A DNA stretch of 49,560 bases from Methylococcales bacterium (GTDB lineage: Bacteria; Pseudomonadota; Gammaproteobacteria; Methylococcales; Methylomonadaceae), in contig JASMBU010000011.1 of the NCBI GenBank assembly GCA_030753675.1, positions 1 through 49,560 on the forward strand, in the 5' to 3' direction. How positions within the stretch are numbered: the first letter of the stretch is position 1; the number at the start of each line of letters is the position of its first letter. A model generated the notes under the pieces. The model saw only the letters and a program-made list of their open reading frames with translations. It was not told the origin of the DNA and did no database searches. Of this stretch, positions 1 to 7,554 are shown one piece after another. The position numbers and the translations under genes were made by a program.

Positions 1-120
1 CGCCTCAATAAAACGTGAATAAGACAATGTTGAATCATTACGGTCTTTGGGGGCAAAACCATTAAATACCGACATTAATGCAAAACCGATAACAACCCAC
101 AGTAGAAAATTCTTTAACAT
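1..120 (-). CDS. ftsH: FtsH membrane AAA+ zinc protease, N-terminal fragment
   Basis: Only the first 40 codons are inside the window; the gene runs off the left edge. The reverse strand encodes MLKNFLLWVVIGFALMSVF followed by a polar stretch containing TLSYSRFIEA. That is the typical FtsH start: a first transmembrane helix, then the beginning of the periplasmic domain. A good ribosome site (AGAGGTGA on the minus strand, about 126-133) precedes the ATG at 120. FtsH is a membrane-anchored ATP-dependent protease that degrades misfolded membrane proteins and, in enterobacteria, LpxC and sigma-32. The ATPase and protease domains are outside the window, so identity rests on this N-terminus alone. 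Confidence 0.85.
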   Translation of the reverse strand, partial: MLKNFLLWVVIGFALMSVFNGFAPKDRNDSTLSYSRFIEA

Positions 121-399
121 TGCTATCACCTCTAGTGACTATGACTGTCTTAGTTCTTATGAAGTTTCGTTAAAAGATACTGAATCAGTGGATTTATGTT
201 TCTTGGGTAGACCTTACCTCGGAGTGATTAAGGTAAGTTGGAATGGCCTTTATTGATACTGAGTTATAGGCTTTACATCGCATTAGTAAACAATTACTAT
301 TGCACTGTTTTTATTAGGGTTTAGAGATACCTTAAAGGCTGGCGCATTAGGTGGTTTTTTTATGTTCAGTAAAAAGGATGTATTGGAAAATGCATTGAG

Positions 400-585
400 A
401 TGATGAGATATGTTAGAGAACAAATGAAACAAATAGAAGAACAAAAAGACACGATGGACTTCAACATGAGTGTACCGTCACGTTCACCGAGTTTTAAAGA
501 GATTAAGCTTATTCTTTGGGTCAATGCGGGAGTAACGGTATTGGCGGTATTAGGGATTGTCTTTGTGATGGCGGTTATTTTCTAA
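400..585 (+). CDS. possible small single-pass membrane protein
   Basis: A 61-residue ORF with no recognised family. The first about 30 residues are charged and helix-prone (REQMKQIEEQKDTMDF). The last about 25 residues form one strong hydrophobic helix ending at the stop (ILWVNAGVTVLAVLGIVFV). Its ATG overlaps by four bases (ATGA) the stop of a short upstream frame, the layout of translational coupling. That upstream frame has no clear start, so it may be the tail of a decayed gene. No good ribosome site of its own is seen. It could be a real membrane microprotein or a chance ORF. Confidence 0.35.
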   Translation: MMRYVREQMKQIEEQKDTMDFNMSVPSRSPSFKEIKLILWVNAGVTVLAVLGIVFVMAVIF

Positions 586-671
586 ATTGGTCTGGAAATT
601 AGGGTCAAGTACTTATTGAGCGCGGGGGGGATGAAAAATCTTAGATCATTCGGGCTGGACAGATTAAAATT

Positions 672-702
672 TGCTCCTTCGGTCGTAATGGCCAAAGGAG
701 CA
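672..702. repeat. hairpin, 8-bp perfect arms
   Basis: TGCTCCTT (672-679) and AAGGAGCA (695-702) are perfect inverted arms. Inside them, after one mismatch, a further short GGT/GCC pairing is possible. Neither strand has a long T run directly after it, so a standard intrinsic terminator is not well supported. Confidence 0.4.
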
Positions 703-1067
703 GAAAAAAGTATCGGTATAACCATCTCCGAAAATACCCATACTGACCTCTTAAGATAAACAAGAGGTGTGATGACTTGAAGGGGGAGCCTTAAAAACGG
801 CTTTTACCTTCTGCAATTGTTGACATTATGGATTCTTAAAAGTTTCACCCAAAAAAAGAATTCTTTTTAGCGGGTTAAAGTCGAAGGCACAAGGGGGTTG
901 TGAGTGAATGCTTACAAAAAGTGATGGTTTTTTCCGTCTTGTGAGTTTAGTGGGTAATGGATACAATAGAATCGTCGCTAGGAAAGGAGATGGATCTCTT
1001 TTTCAGATAGCAAAAGGAATTGCCAATGGAATGAGCCCTCAATGTATATCATCAAGGCGACATCATT

Positions 1068-1092
1068 GCTCTGCCACAGGATGTGGCAGAGC
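1068..1092. repeat. hairpin, 10-bp perfect arms
   Basis: GCTCTGCCAC (1068-1077) and GTGGCAGAGC (1083-1092) are perfect inverted arms around a five-base loop. It is GC-rich against an AT-rich background. No T tract follows on either strand. It falls inside the end of a doubtful 63-codon ORF, which argues that this ORF is not coding. Confidence 0.5.
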
Positions 1093-1150
1093 CACTTAAA
1101 AGACCTTATCCTACGTAGTTGTAGGTTGCAACAGTTTACTGATAGGGGTT

Positions 1151-1180
1151 AAAAACAACCCTGAGAACACTCAAGGTTGT
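1151..1180 (-). terminator. intrinsic terminator of the cold-shock gene
   Basis: On the minus strand ACAACCTTGAG and CTCAGGGTTGT form an 11-bp stem (one T-G wobble) with a four-base loop, directly followed by TTTTT. It begins 15 bases past the cold-shock stop codon, which is ideal placement. Confidence 0.85.
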
Positions 1181-1194
1181 TCCCATTAATCTAT

Positions 1195-1398
1195 TTATTG
1201 CCCGGTAACTTCAGTAGCTTGTAGTCCTTTAGGGCCATTTTCTACTTCAAAGTTAACTTTTTGACCCTCGTCAAGGCTACGAAAGCCATCATCATTAATT
1301 GCTGAGAAGTGAACGAATACATCTTCTCCACCGTCGTCTGGAGAAATAAACCCAAAACCTTTGGATGCGTTAAACCACTTTACTGTGCCTGTTGCCAT
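1195..1398 (-). CDS. CspA-family cold-shock protein
   Basis: A 67-residue single cold-shock domain, the normal length for the family. It shows the opening [21 protein letters not shown]1 (KGFGFI), RNP2 (VFVHFS), and the closing [10 protein letters not shown]. These proteins bind single-stranded RNA and DNA and act as RNA chaperones in the cytoplasm. A ribosome site (AGAGGTAA) lies before the ATG. A strong promoter at 1555-1584 would give a leader of about 150 bases, as is typical for cold-inducible csp genes, and an intrinsic terminator follows. The gene therefore looks monocistronic. Which paralogue it is (CspA, CspC, CspD) cannot be decided from one copy. Confidence 0.95.
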   Translation of the reverse strand: MATGTVKWFNASKGFGFISPDDGGEDVFVHFSAINDDGFRSLDEGQKVNFEVENGPKGLQATEVTGQ

Positions 1399-1515
1399 CG
1401 AAATTACCTCTGTAAAAAATCAAAAATAGTTGCAAATTATTGGGGACAATTTTTTAAAAAAAGGTTGGTTTGTCCTGAAAAAATGCTTAATAAAATGCAT
1501 TGTAATTATTTGAAA

Positions 1516-1534
1516 ATAAATGATAATCATTTTC
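1516..1534. promoter_or_regulatory. Fur-box-like palindrome in the cold-shock leader
   Basis: The core ATGATAATCATTTTC (1520-1534) matches 14 of 15 positions of the corresponding part of the classic 19-bp Fur box; over all 19 positions I count about 15 matches. The inner AAATGAT-A-ATCATTT is a perfect dyad. It sits roughly 14-32 bases after the inferred start of the cold-shock transcript. The same dyad would also form an RNA hairpin near the 5' end of the leader, so a structural role is an alternative to Fur binding. Confidence 0.45.
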
Positions 1535-1554
1535 TTATTTTCAATAACAGTACC

Positions 1555-1584
1555 ATTATAGAGTTAATGCTTTTTTGTAGTCAA
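1555..1584 (-). promoter_or_regulatory. sigma-70 promoter of the cold-shock gene
   Basis: Read on the minus strand: TTGACT (1584-1579), an 18-base spacer, TATAAT (1560-1555). The predicted transcript start is near 1548, giving a leader of about 150 bases before the cold-shock ATG at 1398. The promoter lies just past the stop of the AraC-type regulator gene, so the cold-shock gene is likely transcribed independently of it. Confidence 0.7.
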
Positions 1585-1601
1585 AAAAAAATTCAAATAA
1601 T

Positions 1602-2612
1602 TCATTTTTTTAAATGATTTTTAGCTGGATTTAGTGTTGAAAATCGTTTTCGGTAGGTTTGGGCTGTCATTCCTGTTTTACGTTTGAATAGACGGCGAAA
1701 ATAACTGCCATCGGTATAGTTGATATCCTCAGAAATGGTTTGGATGTTCTTTTGTGTGTTTTCTAGCTGTTTTTTGGCGTGTTCAATTCGAATATTTTGT
1801 ATATATTCAAGGGGCGATAACCCCGTCGCCTGTTTGAAGCGGCGTTTATAGGTTCGTTCTGTTAAAGCAGATAATTGAATTGAAGTACGGAGCAAGTCAG
1901 GGCTATTTAGATTGTTATTGATCCAATCGCATGTTTTTTGAATAACTAAATCATTAGCAAAAGAAATATTTAATAGGTCTGTAAAGGGGGTTTGGCCGTC
2001 TTCATGTGAGTTTAATAAGAAAAAGTTATTAATTTCACGGGCTTTTTCTGCATTTGTGAATTTTTTTAGTAAGTAAGAAGTCAGGTCTTGCCAAGATGTT
2101 GCTCCTCCTGAACAAATTAAATTGTTTTGTTCGGTAATGATTTTGTCGCTATGTATTTCAAGGGTGGGAAATGTGGTTTGCATCCTTTGTGTAAAAGCCC
2201 AATGAGTCGTACAGATTTTATGGTCGAGCAATCCGGTTTCAGCTAATAAAAATGAGCCCAAGCAAATGCAGGCAATGGTTGTGCCCTGACGGTAATGATT
2301 TATAAGCCAATTTTTGAGTTCGGGGTATTTGTGGAGTATTGGTTCATCGGGTAATTCTAAGGAAGGAATAATAATTAAATCGGTATGATTAACCTCCTCA
2401 AGACTTTTCTGGCAGTTTATCGCTAAGCCGTTATAACAAGTAATTAATCCTTTTTGAGGACCAACAATATGGGGTGAACTGGTAAAGTAATTTTTATCGA
2501 CTTGGGATGATTGATTAAAAAGGTGGATGGAAGAAAAAATATCATGGGGTCCGGCTAAGGTATAGACCATGGTTTCTTCCAGAGCGAGAATGGAGATTGA
2601 TAGCGATTTCAT
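1602..2612 (-). CDS. GlxA-family transcriptional regulator (DJ-1/PfpI plus AraC HTH)
   Basis: A 336-residue protein, typical length for GlxA-type regulators. Residues about 1-190 form a DJ-1/PfpI-like (class I amidotransferase-like) domain with the elbow CICLGSFLLAETGLLD and the following TTHW. The C-terminal about 100 residues are a double AraC helix-turn-helix (ALTERTYKRRFKQATGLSP, then YFRRLFKRKTGMTAQTYRKRF). Such proteins bind DNA as activators or repressors; the amidotransferase-like domain senses an unknown signal. It is divergent from mtoX across a 225-bp gap, so control of the methanethiol-oxidase locus is plausible but only inferred. The ligand is unknown. Confidence 0.9.
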   Translation of the reverse strand: MKSLSISILALEETMVYTLAGPHDIFSSIHLFNQSSQVDKNYFTSSPHIVGPQKGLITCYNGLAINCQKSLEEVNHTDLIIIPSLELPDEPILHKYPELKNWLINHYRQGTTIACICLGSFLLAETGLLDHKICTTHWAFTQRMQTTFPTLEIHSDKIITEQNNLICSGGATSWQDLTSYLLKKFTNAEKAREINNFFLLNSHEDGQTPFTDLLNISFANDLVIQKTCDWINNNLNSPDLLRTSIQLSALTERTYKRRFKQATGLSPLEYIQNIRIEHAKKQLENTQKNIQTISEDINYTDGSYFRRLFKRKTGMTAQTYRKRFSTLNPAKNHLKK

Positions 2613-2655
2613 AATATACTCAAATATTTGGCATAAATAGCACTAAATTGGCTTT

Positions 2656-2684
2656 TTAAGACCTTACGTGTTTTGTTCTATTAT
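2656..2684 (+). promoter_or_regulatory. possible mtoX promoter
   Basis: TTAAGA (2656-2661), a 17-base spacer, then TATTAT (2679-2684), pointing toward mtoX. The match to consensus is moderate, and the leader would be about 150 bases. The gap also carries the regulator's own promoter, which I cannot place. Confidence 0.3.
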
Positions 2685-2837
2685 GACAAGATGTTGTTAT
2701 TGAGAGAAATAGGGTTTGCGTGATTTTAATGACTGCACGGGAGCGATAGCTCAGGGCAGCCCATTAGAGGTGATCTGAAATGATTAATGTTGAATAATGA
2801 AGCGTTGTTTTTTAGTTAATTAGGTGCGAGGTAAGCA

Positions 2838-4175
2838 ATGAAAGTCTTTTCTAAGAAAAATAGTATGAGAAGGTTGGGTGTATTTTCAGCCAGTATTAGC
2901 ATTTTTTTGTTATTAGGGGTGTTACCCAGTGTTACGCAGGCGGATGAAACCTGTCAGTCACCGTATATGGCAAAAATTTCAGGACAAGAAGATTTTGTGT
3001 ATGTATGGACCCTAGGGGTTAAAGGGGTTGGTGATGAACAGGATAAATTAGTGACGGTTGATGTGAGACCGAGTTCAGATAATTACGGCAAAGTGATTCA
3101 TACGCGCTCGGTTGGGGGGCGCAATGAAGCCCATCACTCGGGTTTTACCGATGACCGTCGTTATCTCTGGGCCGCAGGCTTAGATACCAGTAAGATCTTT
3201 ATTTTTGACGTGTACTCTAATCCGGCCAAGCCTAAGTTACACAAAGTCATTACTGATTTTGTGGTTAAAAGTGGTGGAGCAGTTGGGCCGCATACCACTT
3301 ATGCGTTACCGGGTCGGATGATGATGACGGCGTTATCTAATAATAAGGATCATGGTGGTCGTGGTGCGTTAGTTGAATATACAAATAGTGGTGACTATAT
3401 TGCAACGCATTGGATGCCAACCGATAAGCAATTGAATGATGCAGTGAAAACCGGTCAGTATGCGGATGGATATAATTACGACGTACGGGTACTGCCTCGG
3501 CATAATCTAATGCTGACCTCATCGTTTACCGGATGGTCAAATTATATGATGGATTTTGGCAAGATGTTAAGTGACCAAGCGGCGATGAAACAGTTTGGTA
3601 CCACTATGGTGCAATGGAACTTGAAGACACGTCAGCCTGTTAAAGTTTTTGATGTTCCAGGAGCTCCCTTGGAAATTCGTTGTGCTTTAAAACCTGAACA
3701 TAATTATTGTTTTACCTCAACAGCGTTAACATCAAAAATATGGTTAATTTATGAAGATGCTAAGGGTCAGTGGCAAAGCAAAGAAGTTGCTGATATCGGT
3801 GATCCTTCCAAAATACCATTGCCGGTGGATATTTCAATTCAGAGTGATGATCAACTGTTATGGGTTAATACCTTTATGGATGGCAAGACTCGAGGTTTTG
3901 ATATTTCGGACCCTTTTAATCCTAAGCAAATTTATGAAAAGAAGATTGGTGCACAAGTCAATATGGTGTCATCAAGTTGGGATGGAAAACGTCTTTATTA
4001 TACTTCCTCATTGCTCGCAAATTGGGATAAAAAAGGGCAAGATAATGAACAGTTTCTAAAGCTTTATCATTGGGATGGCAGCGCGTTAAAACAACAGTTT
4101 GCTATTGATTTTACGCAAGAAAAATTAGGTCGCCCACACCAGATGCGGTTTGGGGCTTTTTCATTGTATCGTTAG
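2838..4175 (+). CDS. mtoX: methanethiol oxidase, SBP56/selenium-binding-protein family, periplasmic
   Basis: A 445-residue protein of the SBP56/SELENBP1 family. Bacterial MtoX oxidises methanethiol to formaldehyde, hydrogen sulfide and hydrogen peroxide and needs copper. A signal peptide is clear: basic start, hydrophobic residues about 13-30, likely cut after TQA near residue 35. This puts the enzyme in the periplasm. Family signatures include LVTVDVRPSS, the paired histidines H99-H100 in NEAHHSGF, WAAGLDTSKIFIFD, and GRPHQMRFGAF near the end. GAGG lies before the ATG. The next gene fuses the two accessory functions known from mtoX loci (SCO and MauG), which strongly supports the assignment. 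Substrate use is inferred from family and context. Confidence 0.9.
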   Translation: MKVFSKKNSMRRLGVFSASISIFLLLGVLPSVTQADETCQSPYMAKISGQEDFVYVWTLGVKGVGDEQDKLVTVDVRPSSDNYGKVIHTRSVGGRNEAHHSGFTDDRRYLWAAGLDTSKIFIFDVYSNPAKPKLHKVITDFVVKSGGAVGPHTTYALPGRMMMTALSNNKDHGGRGALVEYTNSGDYIATHWMPTDKQLNDAVKTGQYADGYNYDVRVLPRHNLMLTSSFTGWSNYMMDFGKMLSDQAAMKQFGTTMVQWNLKTRQPVKVFDVPGAPLEIRCALKPEHNYCFTSTALTSKIWLIYEDAKGQWQSKEVADIGDPSKIPLPVDISIQSDDQLLWVNTFMDGKTRGFDISDPFNPKQIYEKKIGAQVNMVSSSWDGKRLYYTSSLLANWDKKGQDNEQFLKLYHWDGSALKQQFAIDFTQEKLGRPHQMRFGAFSLYR

Positions 4176-4245
4176 AGTCCGTGCGGTTGCATCGTACATC
4201 CAGAACTAAGATGCTTAAGTTAACCATGAGTCTGTATAAGAAAAA

Positions 4246-6147
4246 ATGAGAAAAGTTCAGCTCTGGGGGCTGGTACTCACAGCTTGTGTGTTGAGTGGCC
4301 CGGTACAAGGTGATTCGGGCCGTTCTGAAGTACTGGCCCCGGGTTATCGGGCCTTACATTACCCAGCGCCGGCACCGGGGAGCTATCGTTTACCTGCTTT
4401 GGGGCGTGCTACTGACGGCTCCATCCTCAATAGCCAAGGGGATGCGTTGTCATTGTATCAACTCATGGGGGATAAAATTGTTTTACTGAGTTTTATTTAT
4501 TCGACTTGTGGCGATGTTAATGGTTGCCCATTAGCCACAGCTGTTTTTCATAAAATAAAACGCCAATTGGCAAAAGCGCCGGAAATTAGCCAACAGCTAC
4601 GGTTATTAACATTGAGTTTTAATCCGCAGTACGATACGCCGGAGAAAATGCAGCAGTATAGTCAGGGGTTTCAGGGGCAGGGGATTGATTGGCAGTTTTT
4701 AACGACAAGATCTGATGATCAGTTAGCCCCTATACTGGATGGCTATGGGCAGTCGGTTAAAAAAAATTATGATCAACAGGGGCTGTTCACGGGAACATTT
4801 TCTCATCAATTACGCGTTTTTTTAATTGACCGAACCAAACGGATCAGAAATATCTATAGTGTTGCCTTTTTACATCCAGAAACCGTCATCAATGATGTTA
4901 AAACGGTGCTTAGCGCCGTTGCGAATGGAAGCAAGCGTTTGGGTAGTCCTCTAAAGCGTGAGGCGTTATGGCGCCAGACAAGACTTCAGACATTTGCTGA
5001 CAATGAAAAAATACCTTTTCAACAAGAAGATGATGCTTTGATTGACGGTATGGGGCAACCGTTTGACTTACTCAGTACCGTCAAACAGCCACCGCTAGGG
5101 TTACCGGCTATTCCGGTACCCGCTAATAATCCGCTAACTAAAGACAAAGTACAGTTAGGACGGAAGTTGTTTTATGATCGACGTCTATCGTTAAATAATA
5201 CTTTTTCATGTGCCATGTGTCATATTCCTGAGCAGGGCTTCACTAATAATCAGCTAAAAACAGCAGTTGGTTTTGAAGGTCGTACTGTCAGGCGTAATGC
5301 ACCGAGTCTTTTTAATGTTGCCTTTAATGTCACGTTATTTCATGACGGGCGGGAAACCAGTTTGGAAAATCAGGTTTGGGGGCCGTTGTTAGCGGCTAAT
5401 GAAATGGCGAATCCTTCCATTGGTTATGTGGTTGAAAAAATAAAGGTAAGTGCTGATTATGCGGGTTTATTTCAACGCGCTTTTAAGCGCGGTGTCAGCA
5501 TGGAAACGGTCGCTATGGCGATTGCCAGTTATGAGCGTACCTTGAACGCGGCTGATTCTCGCTTTGATCGTTGGTTTTTTGACGACCAGAAGGATGCTTT
5601 AACCCCTTTAGCGCAACAAGGGTATCGATTGTTTGTAGGAAAGGCGCGCTGTGCAAATTGTCACCGGCTGACCGACCAAACGGCATTATTTACCGATGAG
5701 CAGTGGCATAATACCGGTTTGGGTTATCAAGAGGCTCATGAGCCTAAACCCAGTCAGCAACGGGTTCAGTTAGCGCCAGGACAGTTTGTCTCGGTAGACA
5801 GTACTTTGATTGAAGCGGTAAGCGGGCAAAAGGTAAGCGATTTAGGGCGTTATGAAGTCACCCAAAATCCGAAAGATAAATGGCGTTATCGAACACCGTC
5901 GTTAAGAAACATTTCGCTGACAGCCCCTTATATGCATAATGGTCAGTTTTCCACCTTGCAACAAGTGGTAAATTTTTATGATCAGGGAGGGGTTGAAAAC
6001 CCAGGTCTAGATCCGCTTATTGTGCCTTTGCATTTAACCAAACAGGAGAAGAAGGCGTTGGTACATTTTTTAGAAGTATTAACGGGTTCTACTGTCGCAT
6101 CGCTCGTTTTAGATGGTATTTCGGCACCGGTGGCAGATGCACAATAA
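4246..6147 (+). CDS. SCO1/SenC copper chaperone fused to a MauG/cytochrome c peroxidase
   Basis: A 633-residue exported two-domain protein. After an N-terminal signal peptide, residues about 30-225 form a SCO-type thioredoxin-fold domain. It has a cysteine pair C88 and C94 (CGDVNGCP, five residues apart rather than the usual three) and a histidine H187 before VFLID, the ligands expected to bind copper. Residues about 265-615 form a di-haem MauG/CCP domain with two CxxCH sites, C322-H326 and C469-H473. SCO and MauG genes are known partners of mtoX, probably for copper delivery and enzyme maturation; here they are one polypeptide. It starts 70 bases after mtoX, probably as one operon. Confidence 0.88.
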   Translation: MRKVQLWGLVLTACVLSGPVQGDSGRSEVLAPGYRALHYPAPAPGSYRLPALGRATDGSILNSQGDALSLYQLMGDKIVLLSFIYSTCGDVNGCPLATAVFHKIKRQLAKAPEISQQLRLLTLSFNPQYDTPEKMQQYSQGFQGQGIDWQFLTTRSDDQLAPILDGYGQSVKKNYDQQGLFTGTFSHQLRVFLIDRTKRIRNIYSVAFLHPETVINDVKTVLSAVANGSKRLGSPLKREALWRQTRLQTFADNEKIPFQQEDDALIDGMGQPFDLLSTVKQPPLGLPAIPVPANNPLTKDKVQLGRKLFYDRRLSLNNTFSCAMCHIPEQGFTNNQLKTAVGFEGRTVRRNAPSLFNVAFNVTLFHDGRETSLENQVWGPLLAANEMANPSIGYVVEKIKVSADYAGLFQRAFKRGVSMETVAMAIASYERTLNAADSRFDRWFFDDQKDALTPLAQQGYRLFVGKARCANCHRLTDQTALFTDEQWHNTGLGYQEAHEPKPSQQRVQLAPGQFVSVDSTLIEAVSGQKVSDLGRYEVTQNPKDKWRYRTPSLRNISLTAPYMHNGQFSTLQQVVNFYDQGGVENPGLDPLIVPLHLTKQEKKALVHFLEVLTGSTVASLVLDGISAPVADAQ

Positions 6148-6162
6148 TAATTAGGTATTTTT

Positions 6163-7434
6163 TTGGAAACGATAATAAAGCAAGATCGTCAGGTGCTTTG
6201 GCACCCCTACAGTGCCATTGGGACAGCGGCATCTATTTATCCCGTTGCCTCTGCTGCGGGTGTTAGGTTGAAGTTGATGGACGGCTCTGAATTGATCGAT
6301 GGGATGTCGTCGTGGTGGAGTGCGATTCATGGCTACAATCATCCTAAGATTAATGCCGCATTAAATAAACAGATTCAAACGGTGTCGCATGTCATGTTTG
6401 GCGGCCTAACACATCAACCGGCTGTTGATTTAGCCACACAGTTAGTAGCGATAACACCGGCGTCTTTAACGACCGTGTTTTTTTCAGATTCCGGTTCTGT
6501 GGCGGTTGAAGTTGCTATGAAAATGGCTATTCAATATTGGTACGCACAAGGGCAACCGAATAAAAGTAAGATGTTAACTATTCGTAATGGCTACCACGGT
6601 GATACTTTTGGGGCGATGTCGGTGAGTGATCCGGTCAATGGGATGCATGGCTTGTTTGCGCAGGGATTAGTCTCACAATTTTTTGCTGATGCGCCTCAAT
6701 GTGGTTTTGATGACACTTATTCAGACCAAGACACAGCATCGGTTGAAGCGATCTTGGAAAAGCATCACGCACAGATTGCCGCTTTTATTTTGGAACCTAT
6801 TGTTCAGGGGGCAGGTGGCATGCGCTTCTATTCGCCCCGTTATTTATCGGCAGTACGTGCACTGTGTGATCGTTATGATGTGTTGTTAATATTCGATGAA
6901 ATTGCTACAGGATTTGGGCGGACCGGTAAATTATTTGCACTTGAACATGGGCCGGTTATTCCAGATATTTTGTGTCTTGGGAAGGCGCTGACAGGTGGTT
7001 ATTTGACTTTGGCAGCGACGCTTGTCGATCAAAAAGTAGCCACAACAATCAGTGCGGGTGACCCCGGTGTGTTTATGCACGGACCCACTTTTATGGCTAA
7101 CCCCTTAGCGTGTTGTGCCGGCTTAGCGAGCTTGCAATTATTGTTGGATTCGCCTTGGCAGCAGCGTATAAAGAGGATTTCAGCAGGATTAGCCGTAGGC
7201 TTAGCGCCGTGTAGGCAGTTGCCGCAGGTTAAAGACGTGCGGGTTCTAGGGGCTATTGGCGTGGTGGAAATGCATGAACCTATAGTCATGGAAACATTAC
7301 AGCCGTTATTCGTTGAAAACGGTGTTTGGTTGCGACCCTTTAATCGTCTTGTTTATTTAATGCCGCCTTATATTATTAGCGATACTGATTTAAAAACATT
7401 AACGAATGCAGTCGTTACGGTTTTATCATCCTAG
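6163..7434 (+). CDS. bioA: adenosylmethionine-8-amino-7-oxononanoate aminotransferase
   Basis: A 423-residue class-III PLP aminotransferase. BioA moves an amino group from S-adenosylmethionine to KAPA to make DAPA, the antepenultimate step of biotin synthesis, in the cytoplasm. Signatures: the opening DRQVLWHPYSAIG, MDGMSSWWSAIHGYNHP-like text, FSDSGSVAVEVAMKMAIQYW, the aspartate motif IFDEIATGFGRTGKLFA, and the PLP lysine K274 in LCLGKALTGGYL. The start is TTG with a weak AGGT site before it. It begins 15 bases after the SCO-MauG stop with no visible terminator, so it is probably co-transcribed with the mto genes, an odd position since bio genes usually cluster together. Confidence 0.93.
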   Translation: METIIKQDRQVLWHPYSAIGTAASIYPVASAAGVRLKLMDGSELIDGMSSWWSAIHGYNHPKINAALNKQIQTVSHVMFGGLTHQPAVDLATQLVAITPASLTTVFFSDSGSVAVEVAMKMAIQYWYAQGQPNKSKMLTIRNGYHGDTFGAMSVSDPVNGMHGLFAQGLVSQFFADAPQCGFDDTYSDQDTASVEAILEKHHAQIAAFILEPIVQGAGGMRFYSPRYLSAVRALCDRYDVLLIFDEIATGFGRTGKLFALEHGPVIPDILCLGKALTGGYLTLAATLVDQKVATTISAGDPGVFMHGPTFMANPLACCAGLASLQLLLDSPWQQRIKRISAGLAVGLAPCRQLPQVKDVRVLGAIGVVEMHEPIVMETLQPLFVENGVWLRPFNRLVYLMPPYIISDTDLKTLTNAVVTVLSS

Positions 7435-7554
7435 TTTTGTGGGTGCATGGTTAAGTGCAGTGGGTTTGTATTTCATTGATTGTGGTAGGCAAATGTGTTG
7501 ATTGGCTGTCATGATTAGATTAAGGCACGGCGTTTGAAGGATGAAATAAGTTAA

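Larger units (their letters stand above)
121..1150. other. gene-poor stretch upstream of ftsH
   Basis: About 1 kb between ftsH (reading left) and the cold-shock gene terminator. It has no recognisable conserved gene. It holds a short hydrophobic reading frame ending at 403, overlapping a 61-codon ORF (400-585). There is also a 42-codon ORF at 631-759 (starting MKNLRSFGLDRL) after a run of seven G, and a 63-codon ORF at 908-1099. Two strong hairpins lie at 672-702 and 1068-1092. The short unrelated ORFs look more like decayed sequence than an operon. The ftsH promoter should lie in the first part. Confidence 0.5.

Noticed and set aside
47-256. 69-codon plus-strand frame
   Set aside because: It runs antisense to the ftsH 5' end and its ribosome site and has no recognisable content.
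908-1099. 63-codon frame near the cold-shock gene
   Set aside because: No family resemblance, and its end is a perfect 10-bp hairpin; more likely non-coding or decayed.
1309-1617. 102-codon plus-strand frame
   Set aside because: It is antisense to the cold-shock gene and its AT-rich leader; the promoter and Fur-like site explain the region.
3751-4059. 102-codon frame inside mtoX
   Set aside because: Out-of-frame shadow of a well-supported gene.
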